The notes: generated by a model from the letters alone, not told the origin. A DNA stretch of 64,000 nt from Cladophialophora immunda (GCF_000835495.1 NW_015622541.1:1984001-2048000), one strand, 5' to 3'; numbered from the stretch's first letter, positions 51,585 through 63,273 are shown. A program made the numbers and translations.

Positions 51585-52945
51585 ATGGCCCAGCCATCAG
51601 GAAAGGTCCTCGAGGGTGTCTTTGGTGAGGCCAATTCCTCTCCTCAGATCCTCCCCATTGTTTCACCGTCCGTGCCCTAACTGGTGACCGTATTCTGTTA
51701 GCAATCAGCAAGCCACCCAGCATCTCTTCCGCTCAAGTCCTTCGAGATCTGCAGCACAAATTTGCAGAGTCTAAAACCTTTGCCCCCCTGCTCGACAAGA
51801 CAAGAAAAACACTAGAAGAACAAGAGCGACACCAGCCAAAGCGCCGGAGAAAGAGTAATGACCAGATATTCAAGATGGGCCATGGTGGCACCCTGGACCC
51901 TCTGGCAACTGGTGTCTTAATTGTTGGACTCGGCAGAGGGTCCAAATCTCTTTCCGACTTCCTCGGTTGCAAGAAGACATACGAGACGGTTGTTTTATTC
52001 GGGAAGAGCACCGACACCTACGACATTATGGGGAAAATAGTGGCAGAGTCTCCAACTGAAAGCATCACTAAACAGGTAGTCGAAGACAGACTGACAGGAT
52101 TTCGGGGCAAAATGAAACAGATACCGCCGATTTACAGCGCAATTAAGATTGATGGCATGAAGCTGTACGAGTATGCTCGAAGCGGCAGGGAATTACCCAG
52201 AGAGTTAGAAAGCCGGGATATCGAGGTCTCCGACTGCACACTGCTTGATTTTTACGGCCCCGGAGAGCATGACTTCAGGTGGCCGGCAGAGGAAGCGAGC
52301 GACGAGGAAAAAGCTGTGGCCCGGAAGCTTATGGCCGGAGCCGAAGCGACAAAGAAGTCCATGCAGCAAGAAGCAGCGCCTACCAGCCCCAGAAGCCCTT
52401 CTAATGGGAGGTACCGAGAACAACGCGAAAGCAACAACCTATCCCCCGACAAGAAAGCTGAGCTGCATACTCACCATCTTCCGACACAGGAAGCTCGACC
52501 TGCCAATGCCCCAGCGGCTCGCATCCGCCTGACCGTGAGCAGTGGCTTCTACGTGCGTTCATTTGCACATGATCTCGGTGTGGCTTGTGGCTCCTATGGG
52601 ACAATGGCGGCACTGGTCCGAAGTAAGCAAGGCGACTACACCACCATCGACCCTCCTCCAGACGGCTTCGTGCCTGCCCTCACATACAACGATCTGGAAG
52701 CCGGCGAGGATGTGTGGGGCCCAAAAATTGTCGAAGTACTGGAGAAATGGATGGAGAAGCATCCTGCTTCTTCCAACGACAATAGGCCCGACAACCGCGA
52801 TCGATCAAATAGAGATTATCACCCCAAGAGGTTCAATGGTGGCGGGCGGGAGGACAACCGGGCTAAGAGGAGTTGGACCGGTCAGAGACGTTGGGAAGGG
52901 CCAAGTAGATCGAGACGGCGCAACAGCTCGTCACCAGAGCTATGA
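51585..52945 (+). CDS. PUS4: tRNA pseudouridine-55 synthase PUS4 (TruB family)
   Basis: Exons 51585..51624 and 51702..52945 give 427 aa. The first exon encodes MAQPSGKVLEGVF and the junction restores FAISKPPSISSAQVLRDLQ, the TruB start. The catalytic motif GHGGTLDPLATGVLIVGLG places the nucleophilic Asp at residue 79. Further TruB blocks are KTYETVVLFGKSTDTYD, FRGKMKQIPPIYSAIKIDG and LTVSSGFYVRSFAHDLG. The tail is basic and Arg/Asn-rich. The enzyme converts U55 in the T-loop of nuclear and mitochondrial tRNAs to pseudouridine. An insert of about 70 residues between FYGPG and the final motif is rich in Ser, Pro and Lys and is longer than in bacterial TruB, as in other fungal Pus4 proteins. Confidence 0.95.
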
Positions 52946-53339
52946 GCTCCTGGCTATGTAGGGAGGACAAGGCAATTGGCACCAATGCACATCTATCTGC
53001 AAATACCAAACATGGAATCCTCCCGCCCTCACCAAAAGACCCCAATGACGTATGCCAAGGCACCCCATGCATTTGCCGATCTGTTCCCTTTCCGCCTGGC
53101 CAGGCTGAGGCGGCGAGGCGGAAAAACTCATGCAGGTACGAAGTGCGCCTCAGCTCGCATTCTTTTCAGGTTTGCTTCTCGCTCACTCAGTCGTGTGCCT
53201 GCGATCTTCTCCCTTCCATTACTTTTTGTGGCGTCGCACACTCGCCCTGCATTTATTATGTTTGCCTGATCTCATCCACACTCTTTTTTTTGGGCACTGA
53301 TTCCTGCACATTCGTCTCTGCCCGCTGTTGTCGCTCAAT
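52946..53339. promoter_or_regulatory. DOT1 promoter region
   Basis: 394 bp between PUS4 and DOT1 in tandem. It is rich in pyrimidines toward the DOT1 start (TTTTTTTT near 53285), common in fungal promoters. No gene is supported. Confidence 0.4.
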
Positions 53340-54962
53340 ATGGGGTCCTTGCCTGCGGAGTCTCGACCCTTGTCGTTCGCTGCCTTGAAGGCCAAAAAGG
53401 CCCCTCTCAGGATTGCCACCAAAGTTGTCACTGTAAACTCAGCCGCGAAGCCTATCGCCAAATCTGTACCGTCTATCTCATCCTCCAGACCTACTGCCTC
53501 TCAGAAAACTCTCAGCAACGGACATTCCCGTTCTGCGAGTACGCCTCGGAAGTCAAGCACTCCAGTCTCCGTGCGTTCAAGACAAGGCAGTGGAGAGCCG
53601 ATCGAACGGTTGAAGAAGGAAAGACAAAACCGGACGAAAAGAGCATCTCCTGCCGTGTCGACGCCGAGATTGACCAGTTCCGATGACGAGAGCGAAGAGG
53701 ACGATGACAAGCCTAGAAAGCGGATCCGTCTCGATCGCAAAGAGAGCATAGACGAGAAACGCAAGGTTAGGGATCTCAAAGCATTCTCCCAGGAAGATGG
53801 CATTGGCTTTCACATGGTGCACGCCTTCGATATTGCGAACAGCGGTCTCATCGAGCATGGTCGAGACAAGTACGAGGCGTTCTTCACAGCCTTGGAAGGG
53901 GATGAGGATGAATGTCCCACGATCGAGCTTCAGTATCCGACTTCTCTGCAGACCGAGAAATACCAGTTGGTCAAACCTACGGACACTTCTGATTTTAAAC
54001 CCCTTGATGAAATTGAGGCAACCATGAAAATCGTCGCGGAATACTATCTCGACAGCGAGTCCGCGGAAAAAGTCACTAGCGACGATGGCTCGGGCCTTGT
54101 ACAACAGCTGCACCGGCAAGCCTTGCTTGGGATGAGAGGGCGTGTTGGAGCCCAGTCGAAATACGTCAACGTGGTGGAGAAATTCAACGCACTGGTGGCT
54201 GACAAGCGCAAGGACGGTACGATCGCAGAGAAACTGGATCAGATGCGCCGCGTCGATCTCAGGTTGGTGGAGCACATCATCAAAAACCAAATCTATGCTC
54301 GGACAGTGTCGCCTCAAGTCAATCTGGTCAGACATTATGAAAGCTTCTCCGACAATGTCTATGGAGAACTCTTACCCAAATTTCTCAGTCGCATATTCAA
54401 AGAGACGAACCTCAGGTCCGATCAGGTATTTATCGATCTCGGATCTGGCGTTGGAAATTGTGTACTTCAAGCTGCGCTGGAGACGGGAGCAGACTCATGG
54501 GGCTGCGAAGTCATGGACAATCCCAACACTTTGGCCCAGCTTCAGGCCGACGAGTTCCCTGCCCGATGCCGGCTGTGGGGCATCAAACCTGGTGAAGTCC
54601 ACCTCATCCACGGCAATTTCCTGACCAACGAACAAGTCCGGCAAGTTCTTAAACGAGCAGACGTTGTCCTAGTCAACAATCAAGCCTTCACTGCCGAATT
54701 GAACGACAAGCTGAAGTACGTCTTCCTCGACTTGAAAGAAGGATGCCATATCGTCAGCCTGAAACCCTTCCGGTCCCCAGCACACAAGATCAAGGATTCA
54801 AACGTGAATGATCCCGTCAATGTGCTGACGGTCGTGGAGAAGGAGAGATGGAGCTCGATGGTCAGCTGGACAGATGATCCGGGGAAATGGTATCACCACC
54901 GCAAAGATTCTAGGGAGCTGAACGCGTTTGTGAAGAGTATGGGCGGGCTCGAGAACTGTTAG
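53340..54962 (+). CDS. DOT1: histone H3 lysine-79 methyltransferase DOT1
   Basis: Single exon, 540 aa, from the ATG at 53340. Residues 1-150 are a disordered basic/Ser-rich region (RKSSTPVSVRSRQG, RLKKERQNRTKR) that probably binds nucleosomes, followed by an acidic patch (SSDDESEEDDD). The catalytic half starts around 200. It has the DOT1 helical lead-in (HIIKNQIYARTVSP..NLVRHYESFSDNVYGEL), AdoMet motif I with D366 (VFIDLGSGVGNCVLQAAL), GCEVMDNP, and motifs VVLVNNQAF and CHIVSLKPF. These are signatures of DOT1 rather than SET enzymes. It methylates H3K79 on nucleosomes, with roles in silencing, DNA repair and meiotic checkpoints. The single long exon and the precise domain ends support the model; the TTG four codons upstream is not used. 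Confidence 0.96.
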   Translation: MGSLPAESRPLSFAALKAKKAPLRIATKVVTVNSAAKPIAKSVPSISSSRPTASQKTLSNGHSRSASTPRKSSTPVSVRSRQGSGEPIERLKKERQNRTKRASPAVSTPRLTSSDDESEEDDDKPRKRIRLDRKESIDEKRKVRDLKAFSQEDGIGFHMVHAFDIANSGLIEHGRDKYEAFFTALEGDEDECPTIELQYPTSLQTEKYQLVKPTDTSDFKPLDEIEATMKIVAEYYLDSESAEKVTSDDGSGLVQQLHRQALLGMRGRVGAQSKYVNVVEKFNALVADKRKDGTIAEKLDQMRRVDLRLVEHIIKNQIYARTVSPQVNLVRHYESFSDNVYGELLPKFLSRIFKETNLRSDQVFIDLGSGVGNCVLQAALETGADSWGCEVMDNPNTLAQLQADEFPARCRLWGIKPGEVHLIHGNFLTNEQVRQVLKRADVVLVNNQAFTAELNDKLKYVFLDLKEGCHIVSLKPFRSPAHKIKDSNVNDPVNVLTVVEKERWSSMVSWTDDPGKWYHHRKDSRELNAFVKSMGGLENC

Positions 54963-55569
54963 AAGCGAACAATACCTCGGAGATCCAGAGCTATTGTCAG
55001 GTAGAGGGCATGATTTTGGCATCGGGAAGGTCTTTGGTTTACTTGAGTTTGAAATGATCTGATGACAACTGCATAGCGCCGGAGTATTGAGAGCACCATG
55101 CTTCGGCCCCCTTAGGACGAAACGACAAACGGCTGAAATGTGATTCACTAATGGCCTGGTGCCATTGGATAGTCTTGGAATTAATTCAACACTCGTTCAA
55201 ATAGTCCACACTGTGTCATCCACGTATCAGTAACTCAGATGCAACCCAGTAAGACGCGAAAGGGGGATTGCCTCGGTATGACTTACGATTCAGTGGGTTC
55301 TTCAAAGGTATCCTCACACCGCCGGGGTCAAAGATGGGTCCGGCCTTTTATCCAATCCGTAGCTCCAATATCAGCATTCTGATATCTGAATTACGGCGGT
55401 CGAGGCTGGTGTAAGAGGCAATCGGAAGCTCTCTCAATGCCGCGCGCACCCTTCAGGACCCCGCAGGCGAGGCATTGCTTCTTTTCCGCCTCTTCGAGAT
55501 TTAATGGCAATGCTCCCGCTGAGGATAAGAGTAGAAGCAGAAGGTAATTTGAGAAACCAGATCTTGACA
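54963..55569. other. convergent intergenic region
   Basis: 607 bp between the DOT1 and ATG16 3' ends. No supported feature. Confidence 0.45.
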
Positions 55570-56214
55570 TCAGCCAAACTTGCCCTCTTCATTCATCTGT
55601 TCGGCTTCCTTCCCCTTGATCGCCATCAGTCGATCGACGAGCTCCTGGTTGTCCTTCTGAAATTTCTGTGCTTTCTCTTCCGCCATGTGGAGCTCTAAAT
55701 TCAGCGTGACGTTCTCATCCTGGACATCCTCTATCAGTTTGGCCTTGCCACGTAGTTCTTCGTCGCGGTCTCTCAGCTTAACGGTCAACTGCGAGACGGA
55801 GGTGTTAAGTTGTGCGATGCGCTTGCTGTCCGCTCTGGTTTTTCCTTTCAACGTCTCGAGCTCGCGGAGTGCGGTGTCAAGACGGGATTGTAAGTCGGCA
55901 CGCTCAATCTGGGCTTTGGCCAGGTCTTGCCTCAACTGGGCAAGGGTGGTGGCCGTCGCTGAAGGAGAGTCTGGACGGGTCGCCTGACTCGATGGGGAGG
56001 TGACTCTCCTTATGCCCCATCCGGGAGATGTGACAGGCTCCGGTACAGGTGTGTTTTCCGATGGTGACGACCTCTCTGTAAGCCTGGCCTTTTTCTGCAA
56101 CTCGGCCCTCTCATCTGCTAGCTTGGTACAGTACTCGTAAAGTGCAAGGTTGGCCTTCTCGACACGATCTCGAGCCTGCAAGGCTGCCAGATATTGCTCT
56201 TTCCATGTTGCCAT
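55570..56214 (-). CDS. ATG16: autophagy protein ATG16
   Basis: Single exon, 214 aa, from the second in-frame ATG (56214), which begins MATWKEQYLAALQARDRVEKANLALYEYC. This is the short N-terminal helix that binds Atg5 in all Atg16 proteins. The frame also has an ATG five codons earlier (56229), which cannot be excluded. A Ser/Pro linker follows (SSPSENTPVPEPVTSPGW), then a coiled coil over residues about 85-205 (TLAQLRQDLAKAQIERADLQ... ending DNQELVDRLMAIKGKEAEQMNEE) that makes the dimer. Fungal Atg16 lacks the WD40 half of animal ATG16L1, and this protein also stops after the coil. With Atg5-Atg12 it forms the E3-like complex that lipidates Atg8 on the phagophore. Confidence 0.93.
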   Translation of the reverse strand: MATWKEQYLAALQARDRVEKANLALYEYCTKLADERAELQKKARLTERSSPSENTPVPEPVTSPGWGIRRVTSPSSQATRPDSPSATATTLAQLRQDLAKAQIERADLQSRLDTALRELETLKGKTRADSKRIAQLNTSVSQLTVKLRDRDEELRGKAKLIEDVQDENVTLNLELHMAEEKAQKFQKDNQELVDRLMAIKGKEAEQMNEEGKFG

Positions 56215-56907
56215 GATTGACCCGGTCATCTAACGTAAGGCATTCTGAACTCGTTCCATTCAAAGCATGAGGTTAGGCAAAACGAGTGAAGGTAGTTGGA
56301 AGGAGACGAGAAATCTACAAGTGAGAAACGTATTCAACATTCAGCACGCGGTTCAGACAAACGAATGACAAAAGAACATGGCGGCAGGTGGACCTGAGAC
56401 GGGCACGACGGGGTATTTGATCCCCGGCTGACCTTCCCGATGGCGAGACGTTGGTGGGAAGCGGTGGAAGCGCATGGTCAGTCGGTGTCTGAGGCTGGAG
56501 ATGGAGAAGTGGCAGTCGGTGGCTGCTATGACGGCGACTCGACGGCTGCTGGAACCACTAGAAAGAACCATCGATCCCTCGATCGACTTGTCGCTGCCCT
56601 TCCACACCCTCTGATCCTCCAATCCTCCATCCCGACTTCTCAAGCTCCAAACTCCCACCTCCCAACAACCGCCTTCCGGTTGCCTTACAAGGTCATACGA
56701 CTGAAAGCGCAGGCATCAGCCACATCCTCCTTAACTACAAGTACGACCTCGGGAACGACAATCGCCCTATCGCGTGACTCTCTAGCGGAGAACTACCTCT
56801 CAGATCAACACTATAAGTCCAACTGAGCCACCCCAGCAGCTTCTGTGACACCAGCACAAGGCTCGTCCTGTTCTTGCGCATAAGCCACAAACACATCAAG
56901 GGCAGTC
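56215..56907. promoter_or_regulatory. divergent promoter of ATG16 and YPT7
   Basis: 693 bp between two divergent ATGs. The plus-strand open frame 56440-56826 has a low-complexity Ser/Thr/Pro-rich translation and is not supported as a gene; it is probably the YPT7 leader. Confidence 0.4.
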
Positions 56908-57649
56908 ATGGCGTCGAGGAAGAAGGTGTTATTGAAGGTAACTATTGCCCGCGCAGCTCGTTTATCGCATGTCAATTACGCAACTGACCATGGGCTTGCG
57001 CAGGTCATTATCCTAGGTGACAGCGGTGTGGGCAAGACCAGTTTGATGAATCAATATGTACGGTCCTCTCTGTTTGCCCTCACTCCCGGACTGGCGCCTT
57101 CTGACCTGTGTACAGGTGAACAAGAAATTCTCCACCTCCTACAAAGCCACGATTGGCGCCGACTTCCTTACCAAGGAAGTCACCGTCGATGATCGGATCG
57201 TGACGCTCCAAATCTGGGATACCGCCGGCCAGGAACGGTTTCAGTCACTGGGTGTTGCTTTCTACAGGGGAGCCGACTGCTGCGTACTTGTCTACGACGT
57301 CAATTCTGCAAAATCGTTCGAGACCCTCGATTCCTGGCGCGACGAATTCCTCATCCAAGCTTCTCCTCGCGACCCCGAGTCTTTCCCTTTTGTGGTATTG
57401 GGAAACAAGATCGACCTGGGCGAAGATAGAAGAATGGTGTCCCAAAAGAGAGCGCATGCCTACTGCCAGAGTCGTGGACAAATGCCATATTTTGAGACCA
57501 GCGCAAAGGAGAGTATCAATGTCGAACAGGCGTTTGAAGTTATTGCCAGAAACGCGCTGACGCAGGAGGAGAGTGAGGAATATGGTGGTGATTTTTCGGA
57601 TCCGATCAACATCAACCTTGATCAGGAGAGGGACGGCTGTGCGTGTTAG
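56908..57649 (+). CDS. YPT7: Rab GTPase YPT7/Rab7
   Basis: Exons 56908..56937, 57004..57057 and 57116..57649 give 205 aa, the length of fungal Ypt7. The junctions build [20 protein letters not shown] and then [20 protein letters not shown]. All G boxes are present: P-loop GDSGVGKTS, switch I with the effector-loop T of ATIGADF, WDTAGQE in switch II, GNKIDLG and the SAK of ETSAKE. The Rab7-family stretches are [20 protein letters not shown] and [12 protein letters not shown]. The protein ends CAC, a double-cysteine Rab geranylgeranylation signal. Ypt7 drives late-endosome/vacuole and homotypic vacuole fusion through HOPS and autophagosome fusion. The first exon is ten codons and the second eighteen. 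Confidence 0.96.
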
Positions 57650-59188
57650 AGGACGATTCGGGAGGGCACAGATCTGACGAGCTTCCGGATGGACGGCTTG
57701 GATGGAGTTGATGTCGGATTGGATGCGGCTATCCACAGGTACCGAATCGTGGATTCGGAAAGCTCTTTGCTAGAGATCTTCCTGCCTATTGGAAAGGGTA
57801 CTCAAAGAGAGATCTGGGCATAAAGAAAGGGAGGGATGTCAGAATCTCTCGAGTCCCCGTTCGCTCGAATGCCATGCACGGCATCGGGTGCACTGGGGTC
57901 CATTGCAGGGACAATTCTATACGGCGTACTTGTTCTATGGTTTGCAGAGCCTTTGATTCTCGTGATAGGTTTGAGGTCTCTGGAGCAAGCGGATCGGCAT
58001 GGCGTGTACAGATATACAACTACAGCAGCAATTGCATGTTGAACTCCCATCCGTTTCATCCCCCGCAGTCAGTGTAAACCCACTTCAGTCAGTCCATGTA
58101 ATTCCCGAGCGCAGAAACTTCTTCCGACGCTGGGGAGGTGGAAGGAGAGGGCGGCAAATCGATCTGCCCTTCGCGAAGACAGCCAGCGGGCGCATTCGCC
58201 CGGCTTTACAATTCCAGAGTCCAGAAACGGGCCGTGGGAACGTGACGGGCGCGGGGACTTGCCGCCGAGTGCGCCATGGGAGAAGAAAAGAGGACAGGAG
58301 TTTGATAGCAAGACACTGAAGATGGAATTCGGGAAAGGCCCCGCCATTAGCAAAAGCGCAAACAAGACTGATAAGACGGACAGACAGACTCCTCCTGCCT
58401 TTCCCTTCCCTTCTCCCTTCCGTTGCAAGTTGAACAAACCCTGGCACTCGCTGTGATCGATTCGCATTCGCAAAAACATTGGACTCGAGAACTTTTTTTA
58501 TGGTCGCGTGCTCGCCATTGCTGAATCCCTTTCAGCATCTATAACATCTCCCCCTGATACTTGTGCCTCGCTTCCACTCTTTCCACGTAACTCATTTCGG
58601 TCTTCCCCCTCTCATCTTGGGAAGACACCGCGCGCAGAAGAACGATGGAATGAGATGGCCGATATCCGGGTTTCACATTTTGGGGGTTTCCCTTTTTTTT
58701 GCACTGCAGTTCGCTCGCCAGATCTGCAAGCAAGGCTGACTTTCTGCTGTAGAGTGGCAAACAAGAGGAGCTTGAAAATTGTGTTTGTCAAGATTAGACA
58801 CGAAACAGGAGAACAGTAATGAACTCCACTCGCACCAATGTCCGGTCATAAGAGTCGTGGATTGGAAACAACGTGCGCGGTGTGTCTTGCCAATGTCTTG
58901 GAGGACAACATAAGCAAATCAGCGATCCCTCCTCCAGTTCCTTCGAAATGCCCACACACGAGAAAAGCCTATCCAGTAAAAGATTTTTAAGGGGTTGGTG
59001 AGAAAGCAAATGAGCCCTCGGGTTCGCGCGACAGTCAAGTTGCGGACGAGAAAAAGGAAATCGTCAGAAGCTGTCGATAGGATCGTTGACAAAAAGGCGA
59101 TTTTGTTGATGGTTCCCGCCCCTTCGAATGACATTGGAGTCAAATTGCCGCTGTTGGAACAAAGTATATCCTTCTCCCAAAGCCATTT
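57650..59188. other. convergent intergenic region, nothing supported
   Basis: 1.5 kb between the 3' ends of YPT7 and the G-beta gene. Open frames occur on both strands (up to 136 codons) but have no recognisable motif or splice pattern. A non-coding transcript cannot be excluded. Confidence 0.4.
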
Positions 59189-60520
59189 CTACCATGCCCA
59201 GATTTTGAGCTACAAAACATGCGTCAGCCGAAGTTCTCCAAATTGGATCAGCAAAGATCAATGGGGACTTACAAGAGAATCCCATGAGCCAGTACATAAA
59301 CTGATCCCATCGTTGCTGACTCCAAGGCAACTGACTCGGTTTTCATGACCGTTCAATGAACCGACCTTATCACCACGCAAGGTATCCCAGACCTAGATTT
59401 TTCGTCAGCTGTGAAAGCAATAGCGGTAAATCAGATTCTACAAACCTTGCATTCAAAGTCATCGTATCCTGCGAAGAGTAATCGGCCAGAAACCGAGAAA
59501 GCGACAGAAGTGATGCCGCAGAGAACTTGCTCATTCTGTCCAAGATGTCAGCCAGGGCATGGTAACAAGGACACCGACGGGGATCCCAAAATTTACCTGG
59601 TAAGACATTAGTTCTCGATCTGCCCGGATGTCGAACAGCCTGCACGAGGCATCGTCCGAGCCAGTTCCGAAGGCATTCCCATCCGGGAAAAATTGGATGG
59701 CGTTAATGTCAGATTCATGCCCGGCAAATGTTTGAACAGCTTTTCCAGTTCGAACGTCCCATAACTTGGCAAAGGCGTCGCAGGCGCCGCTCACGAAAAT
59801 GTTGGCATTTGTTGGATTTATGCTGATGCTCATCACGTCGCCCAAATGGTCCGCAAACTCGGTGACTTTGGAGCCTGTCTCAATGTCCCACATCATGCAG
59901 GTCATATCACCCGACGAGGTGATGATTTTTCGGTCATTGACAAAACGACAGCAGGACAGGTATCCAGAATGACCGGATAGTTCGCGAGCCACACGCGTCG
60001 GGCCTTCCCTCGTGGAGAGGTTGTAAATTGAGCAAATGTTGTCAAGACCACCGCAGGCGACATAATTGCCGCTAGGGGCATAGGCACAGGTCATGACCCA
60101 AGAGGAACGGAGGGGGATAGCGTGGACCTTGTTGGTGGTATAGGCATCCCAGATAATGAGCTTGCCATCCTGAGACGCCGATACCAGATGCCTGCGATCC
60201 GTTGACCAGTGCATGGCGTAGATCTTTGCGAGATGGCCCTTGAGATTCCTTCGAGGCTTCATTCCTATCCGAGGCAAGGCTTCTGTGTTGTTGAGGGCGA
60301 CTTGTCGCACTGCAGAGACCCGATTGATTAGCAATCAGCAAAGTGGTGGGCTCTCAGCCTGCGCATAAGGTCAACTCAAGAAAACGGCGTCAATCAACTC
60401 ACAGCTCGTATCGGCCAAATCATCCTTCTTGCGCTTAATTCTATCTTTGAGGCCCTCTGCTTCTCTCCTGGCAGCTGTGATTTTGGCCTGCATCTGCTCT
60501 CCCGTCAAGTCGGTCGACAT
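59189..60520 (-). CDS. heterotrimeric G-protein beta subunit
   Basis: Five exons (minus): 60403..60520, 59597..60309, 59446..59535, 59273..59392 and 59189..59209, giving 353 aa, close to other fungal G-beta proteins. The N-terminus is a coiled-coil helix ([35 protein letters not shown]) that pairs with G-gamma. Seven WD blades follow, starting [36 protein letters not shown] and including [31 protein letters not shown]. The last blade is assembled from exons 4-5 ([34 protein letters not shown]). Every intron falls at a blade position and all keep phase. Fungal G-beta (SfaD/Gpb1/GNB-1) transmits pheromone, nutrient and conidiation signals to MAPK and cAMP pathways. The last coding exon is only seven codons, which supports careful manual splicing here. 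Confidence 0.95.
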
Positions 60521-62795
60521 CGTGCCGCTCGGGGCCCTCGTCGGACCAGAGTACAGGGGGAGTTCGCAAGGAAGTCAGAGGTCAAAAGTCCAGCCTCGCT
60601 AGAGCGACGCGCACAGTCAAATGAATGTCTGTTCAGTGTCGAGACACGGTGGGCGATGAACGAGCGCAGGAGCTCCAACGAGCGAGGTATCAGGGATGAG
60701 GTGGATAAAATACTGGGGTGCCACAAGAGCTGCGATTGGGGGGGTTCGGGATCGCGGCAGAGTGCAGAGAGGATCGACGGCGAGAGGGAGGCAAGGTCGG
60801 GCAGGGATATCTTAGAGGAGACGAAGCAATTGACTGCCTGCAGAGCGGCGAAAAGTCGTCGACGAGTAGGTGGGTAGAAATTGAGGGCTTGGTGGTGGTG
60901 GTGGTGGTGAGGTCGGGTCACAGACTTGAAAAGGGCAGTCCTTGGGGGAAGGCGTGCAAAAGGAATGGAGGCCACAGTTGGAAGGTCCGGGTCTGGCTTC
61001 TTGGGGCTCGGGGCACCAGGGGGGTCCTTTGACTCTTGATTCTTGGTGTCTGGTTCGTTAAACTCCAAGTGGGGATTGTGTCGGTTCGGGGGGTTGGACT
61101 CCCCTGTTCTTTTCCCACTACGGCCGGTCTCAATTGGCGAGCGCAGGGCAGGGATTGCACTGTCCCGGAAGACGAGTCTGAGGGTCTTTGCTACCAGTAC
61201 GAGGAGTGACAAAGGGACACACAATCCAACGATCTTCAAACGTCAACCAACCCATCACCACAATCCCATCACCCAACTTCGGGTCAGGTGTCCATCTTTT
61301 TCGGCTCTACAGGTTACAGATCGCCGCTGTCACCACCTTTCCAATCCCTTTGATCGAAACCTCTCCCCGCCCGGGTTAGCCTCGATGGTCAACAACTTGA
61401 ATGCAGCACATAGGGGGTCTGCAGGCCAATCCACGGATGCGGCACACACAGACAAAAAAGAGCCTGAGAAAACATGTCAAATTCTCCTAGACGAGATCCT
61501 AGCGAACGATACCTCCCTCCCTCGGCTGGCCCTCATTGCTACTGGCTCTTACGGGGGCCCCGATTGCTGCGTTAGTTCAACATCGAGCTGGCCCGGGGGA
61601 AGACTGCCGGGTGGCCCTCAAGCTCCGAAGCGGCGCACCGGCCTCAGCCAGGCAAGCCAGGGATATGAATTGCCAATCCAACATGCAGAAACCCGCCTGA
61701 GAATTGGGGACAAAATTGGGAAGCGAGAACAACTCAGGCAAAAGAGAAATTGCCCGGCCGCGTCTAATGTGGGCTAGAGATAAGTTGGTGCAACGCCCGA
61801 TCCCCCCGTTTTTACGACGGTATCCGCTCTTGCAGCAAGGAGGCAGAGATGAGGTGCGCCTTCGAATCCGCTTGCAGCCCTCCCATTCAGCCTGGTGCTC
61901 TGTTCTCCATGCCAGAGGCACTTGGACGCTGATCCTCCCACCCACTATCGGTCCACTAACTGCGCTAGGTTTGGACATCATCCCCACGGGCTTATCGTTG
62001 TGTCCACTGCCTGCGTGCTGTTCCTGTCAACTCTCATGGCTGTCCACCTCCGATGCCAGCCTTTTTCTCTGCACCGTGCACACGTTGTCGGAATAATAGC
62101 TTTCATGACGAACTCCGTTGAAGGTCCCTTTTTCAACAACGGAGGTACCCCAAGCACCTAGTTAGGAGGATCTACACGTTGCTGATCTCTCCGTCTCTAC
62201 CACGAACCACACGTGGCTTTCGCTAATCTATCAGTGATGAATTTCACAACAGTCGGGAATGGGTTCCTCATAGCAATCGTGAAAATGTTGGGAGAGAAGA
62301 CTCGAAAAAAGGGAGCATTTGACTGGATAACAACTTCCATTCGCAGGGCCAAGCTGGCGCTCACAAACCCTTCATCGTGGGAGTCGTTGACGCTCTCACA
62401 CCCATGACAGGTCTTCTAGCTGCAGTTGCAGGGACCTTCTTGAGCGAGTTCTAGCCACGCAAACCAAATGCTAACACGACCTATTCCCATAGAGGAGCCA
62501 GCAAACTCATTCCTCAATCGCGATTCTTGTTTGTATGAGACGGCGAATTTTAATCTCGCCGAAACAGCGGCCTTGTCTCTCCCTGATCCCAGCTTGCCTT
62601 GGGTTCTGGAAATGCAAATGCTGCAAACTCAGCAAACGTGGCAAACGGATATGAGTGACCTGCTATCCACTCTGCTTCTGCTCGCTGGCAACCACTCCTT
62701 AATTACGGTTCTCTGTCATCTTCTTCCGGGTATTGTTTATTTTTCTTCCGAAGCAGCTCTCTCTTCCTTATTTGCTTAATTTGTCACTCTCCACA
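60521..62795. other. divergent intergenic region, possible decayed gene
   Basis: 2.3 kb. The left part is the leader and promoter of the G-beta gene; its long minus-strand open frame (60505-61239) overlaps the G-beta start codon in another frame and is low-complexity. A (GGT)n run lies at about 60892-60912. The right part (61385-62410) has short hydrophobic open frames treated as a separate doubtful feature. Confidence 0.4.
61385..62407 (+). other. doubtful or decayed membrane-protein gene
   Basis: An ATG frame at 61385-61777 begins MVNNLNAAHRGSAGQSTD and reaches SLPRLALIATGS. A +1 shift then reads LTGAPIAALVQH, a hydrophobic stretch cut short. Further hydrophobic patches appear at about 61985-62110 (VVSTACVLFLSTLMAVHL) and 62213-62300. 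They are vaguely like the helices of Mpv17/PMP22-type proteins but no frame or splice pattern joins them. It could be an eroded gene, a gene I cannot splice, or chance. Confidence 0.15.
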
Positions 62796-63273
62796 ATGTT
62801 CTGGACCATCGGCTGCATTTACGGGGCATCCTCCGTGATGCTTGGTGCGTTTGGAGCCCACGGGTTGAAAAAGCACATCAGTGACCCAGCAAGGCTCGCA
62901 AACTGGTCGACCGCTGCTCAATATCAGGTAACCCATTGAGCATTGGATCGAAATGACATGGACACTTTCTGACATTGTTCCTTCTGGACAGTTGATTCAC
63001 AGCGGCGTACTTCTTCTCGCAGCAGCTGCTGCCCCAAAGAACAAGGTTTGTGTTTTCATGCCTCAGGCGAGGTCTTGATTCTAAGCAGTCTGACAGGTTG
63101 CTGCTGTACTCTTCACTGCTGGGATGACGATGTTTAGTGGTAGCATCTATCTGCTCGTTCTAGACCCCCAGCGTTTCAAGGCTTTGGGACCTGTAACTCC
63201 GCTGGGAGGCATGTGTTTGATTGCCGGATGGGCAGCTCTCGCGTTTGGCAGCCGAGGTCGATTTGTTCAGTGA
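62796..63273 (+). CDS. DUF423/TMEM256-type small membrane protein
   Basis: Exons 62796..62927, 62992..63045 and 63097..63273 give 120 aa. The DUF423 pattern is clear: GCIYGASSVMLGAFGAHGLKKH at the first helix, with the GAFGAHGL motif, WSTAAQYQLIHSGVLLLAAA, then LFTAGMTMFSGSIYLLVL and PLGGMCLIAGWAALAFGSR. The family forms four-helix membrane proteins in bacteria and eukaryotes (TMEM256) with no proven activity; the eukaryotic members are thought to be mitochondrial or endomembrane. Both introns have GT..CAG signals, and the junctions restore the Q-L-I-H-S and N-K-V-A-A continuities that the family shows. Confidence 0.9.

Noticed and set aside
53577..54335. 252-codon minus-strand open frame
   Set aside because: Shadow antisense to the DOT1 coding exon; no domain in its translation.
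60505..61239. 244-codon minus-strand open frame starting before the G-beta gene
   Set aside because: It overlaps the G-beta start codon in another frame and reads as low-complexity Ser/Pro/Arg with a His run from a (GGT)n repeat; probably leader sequence.
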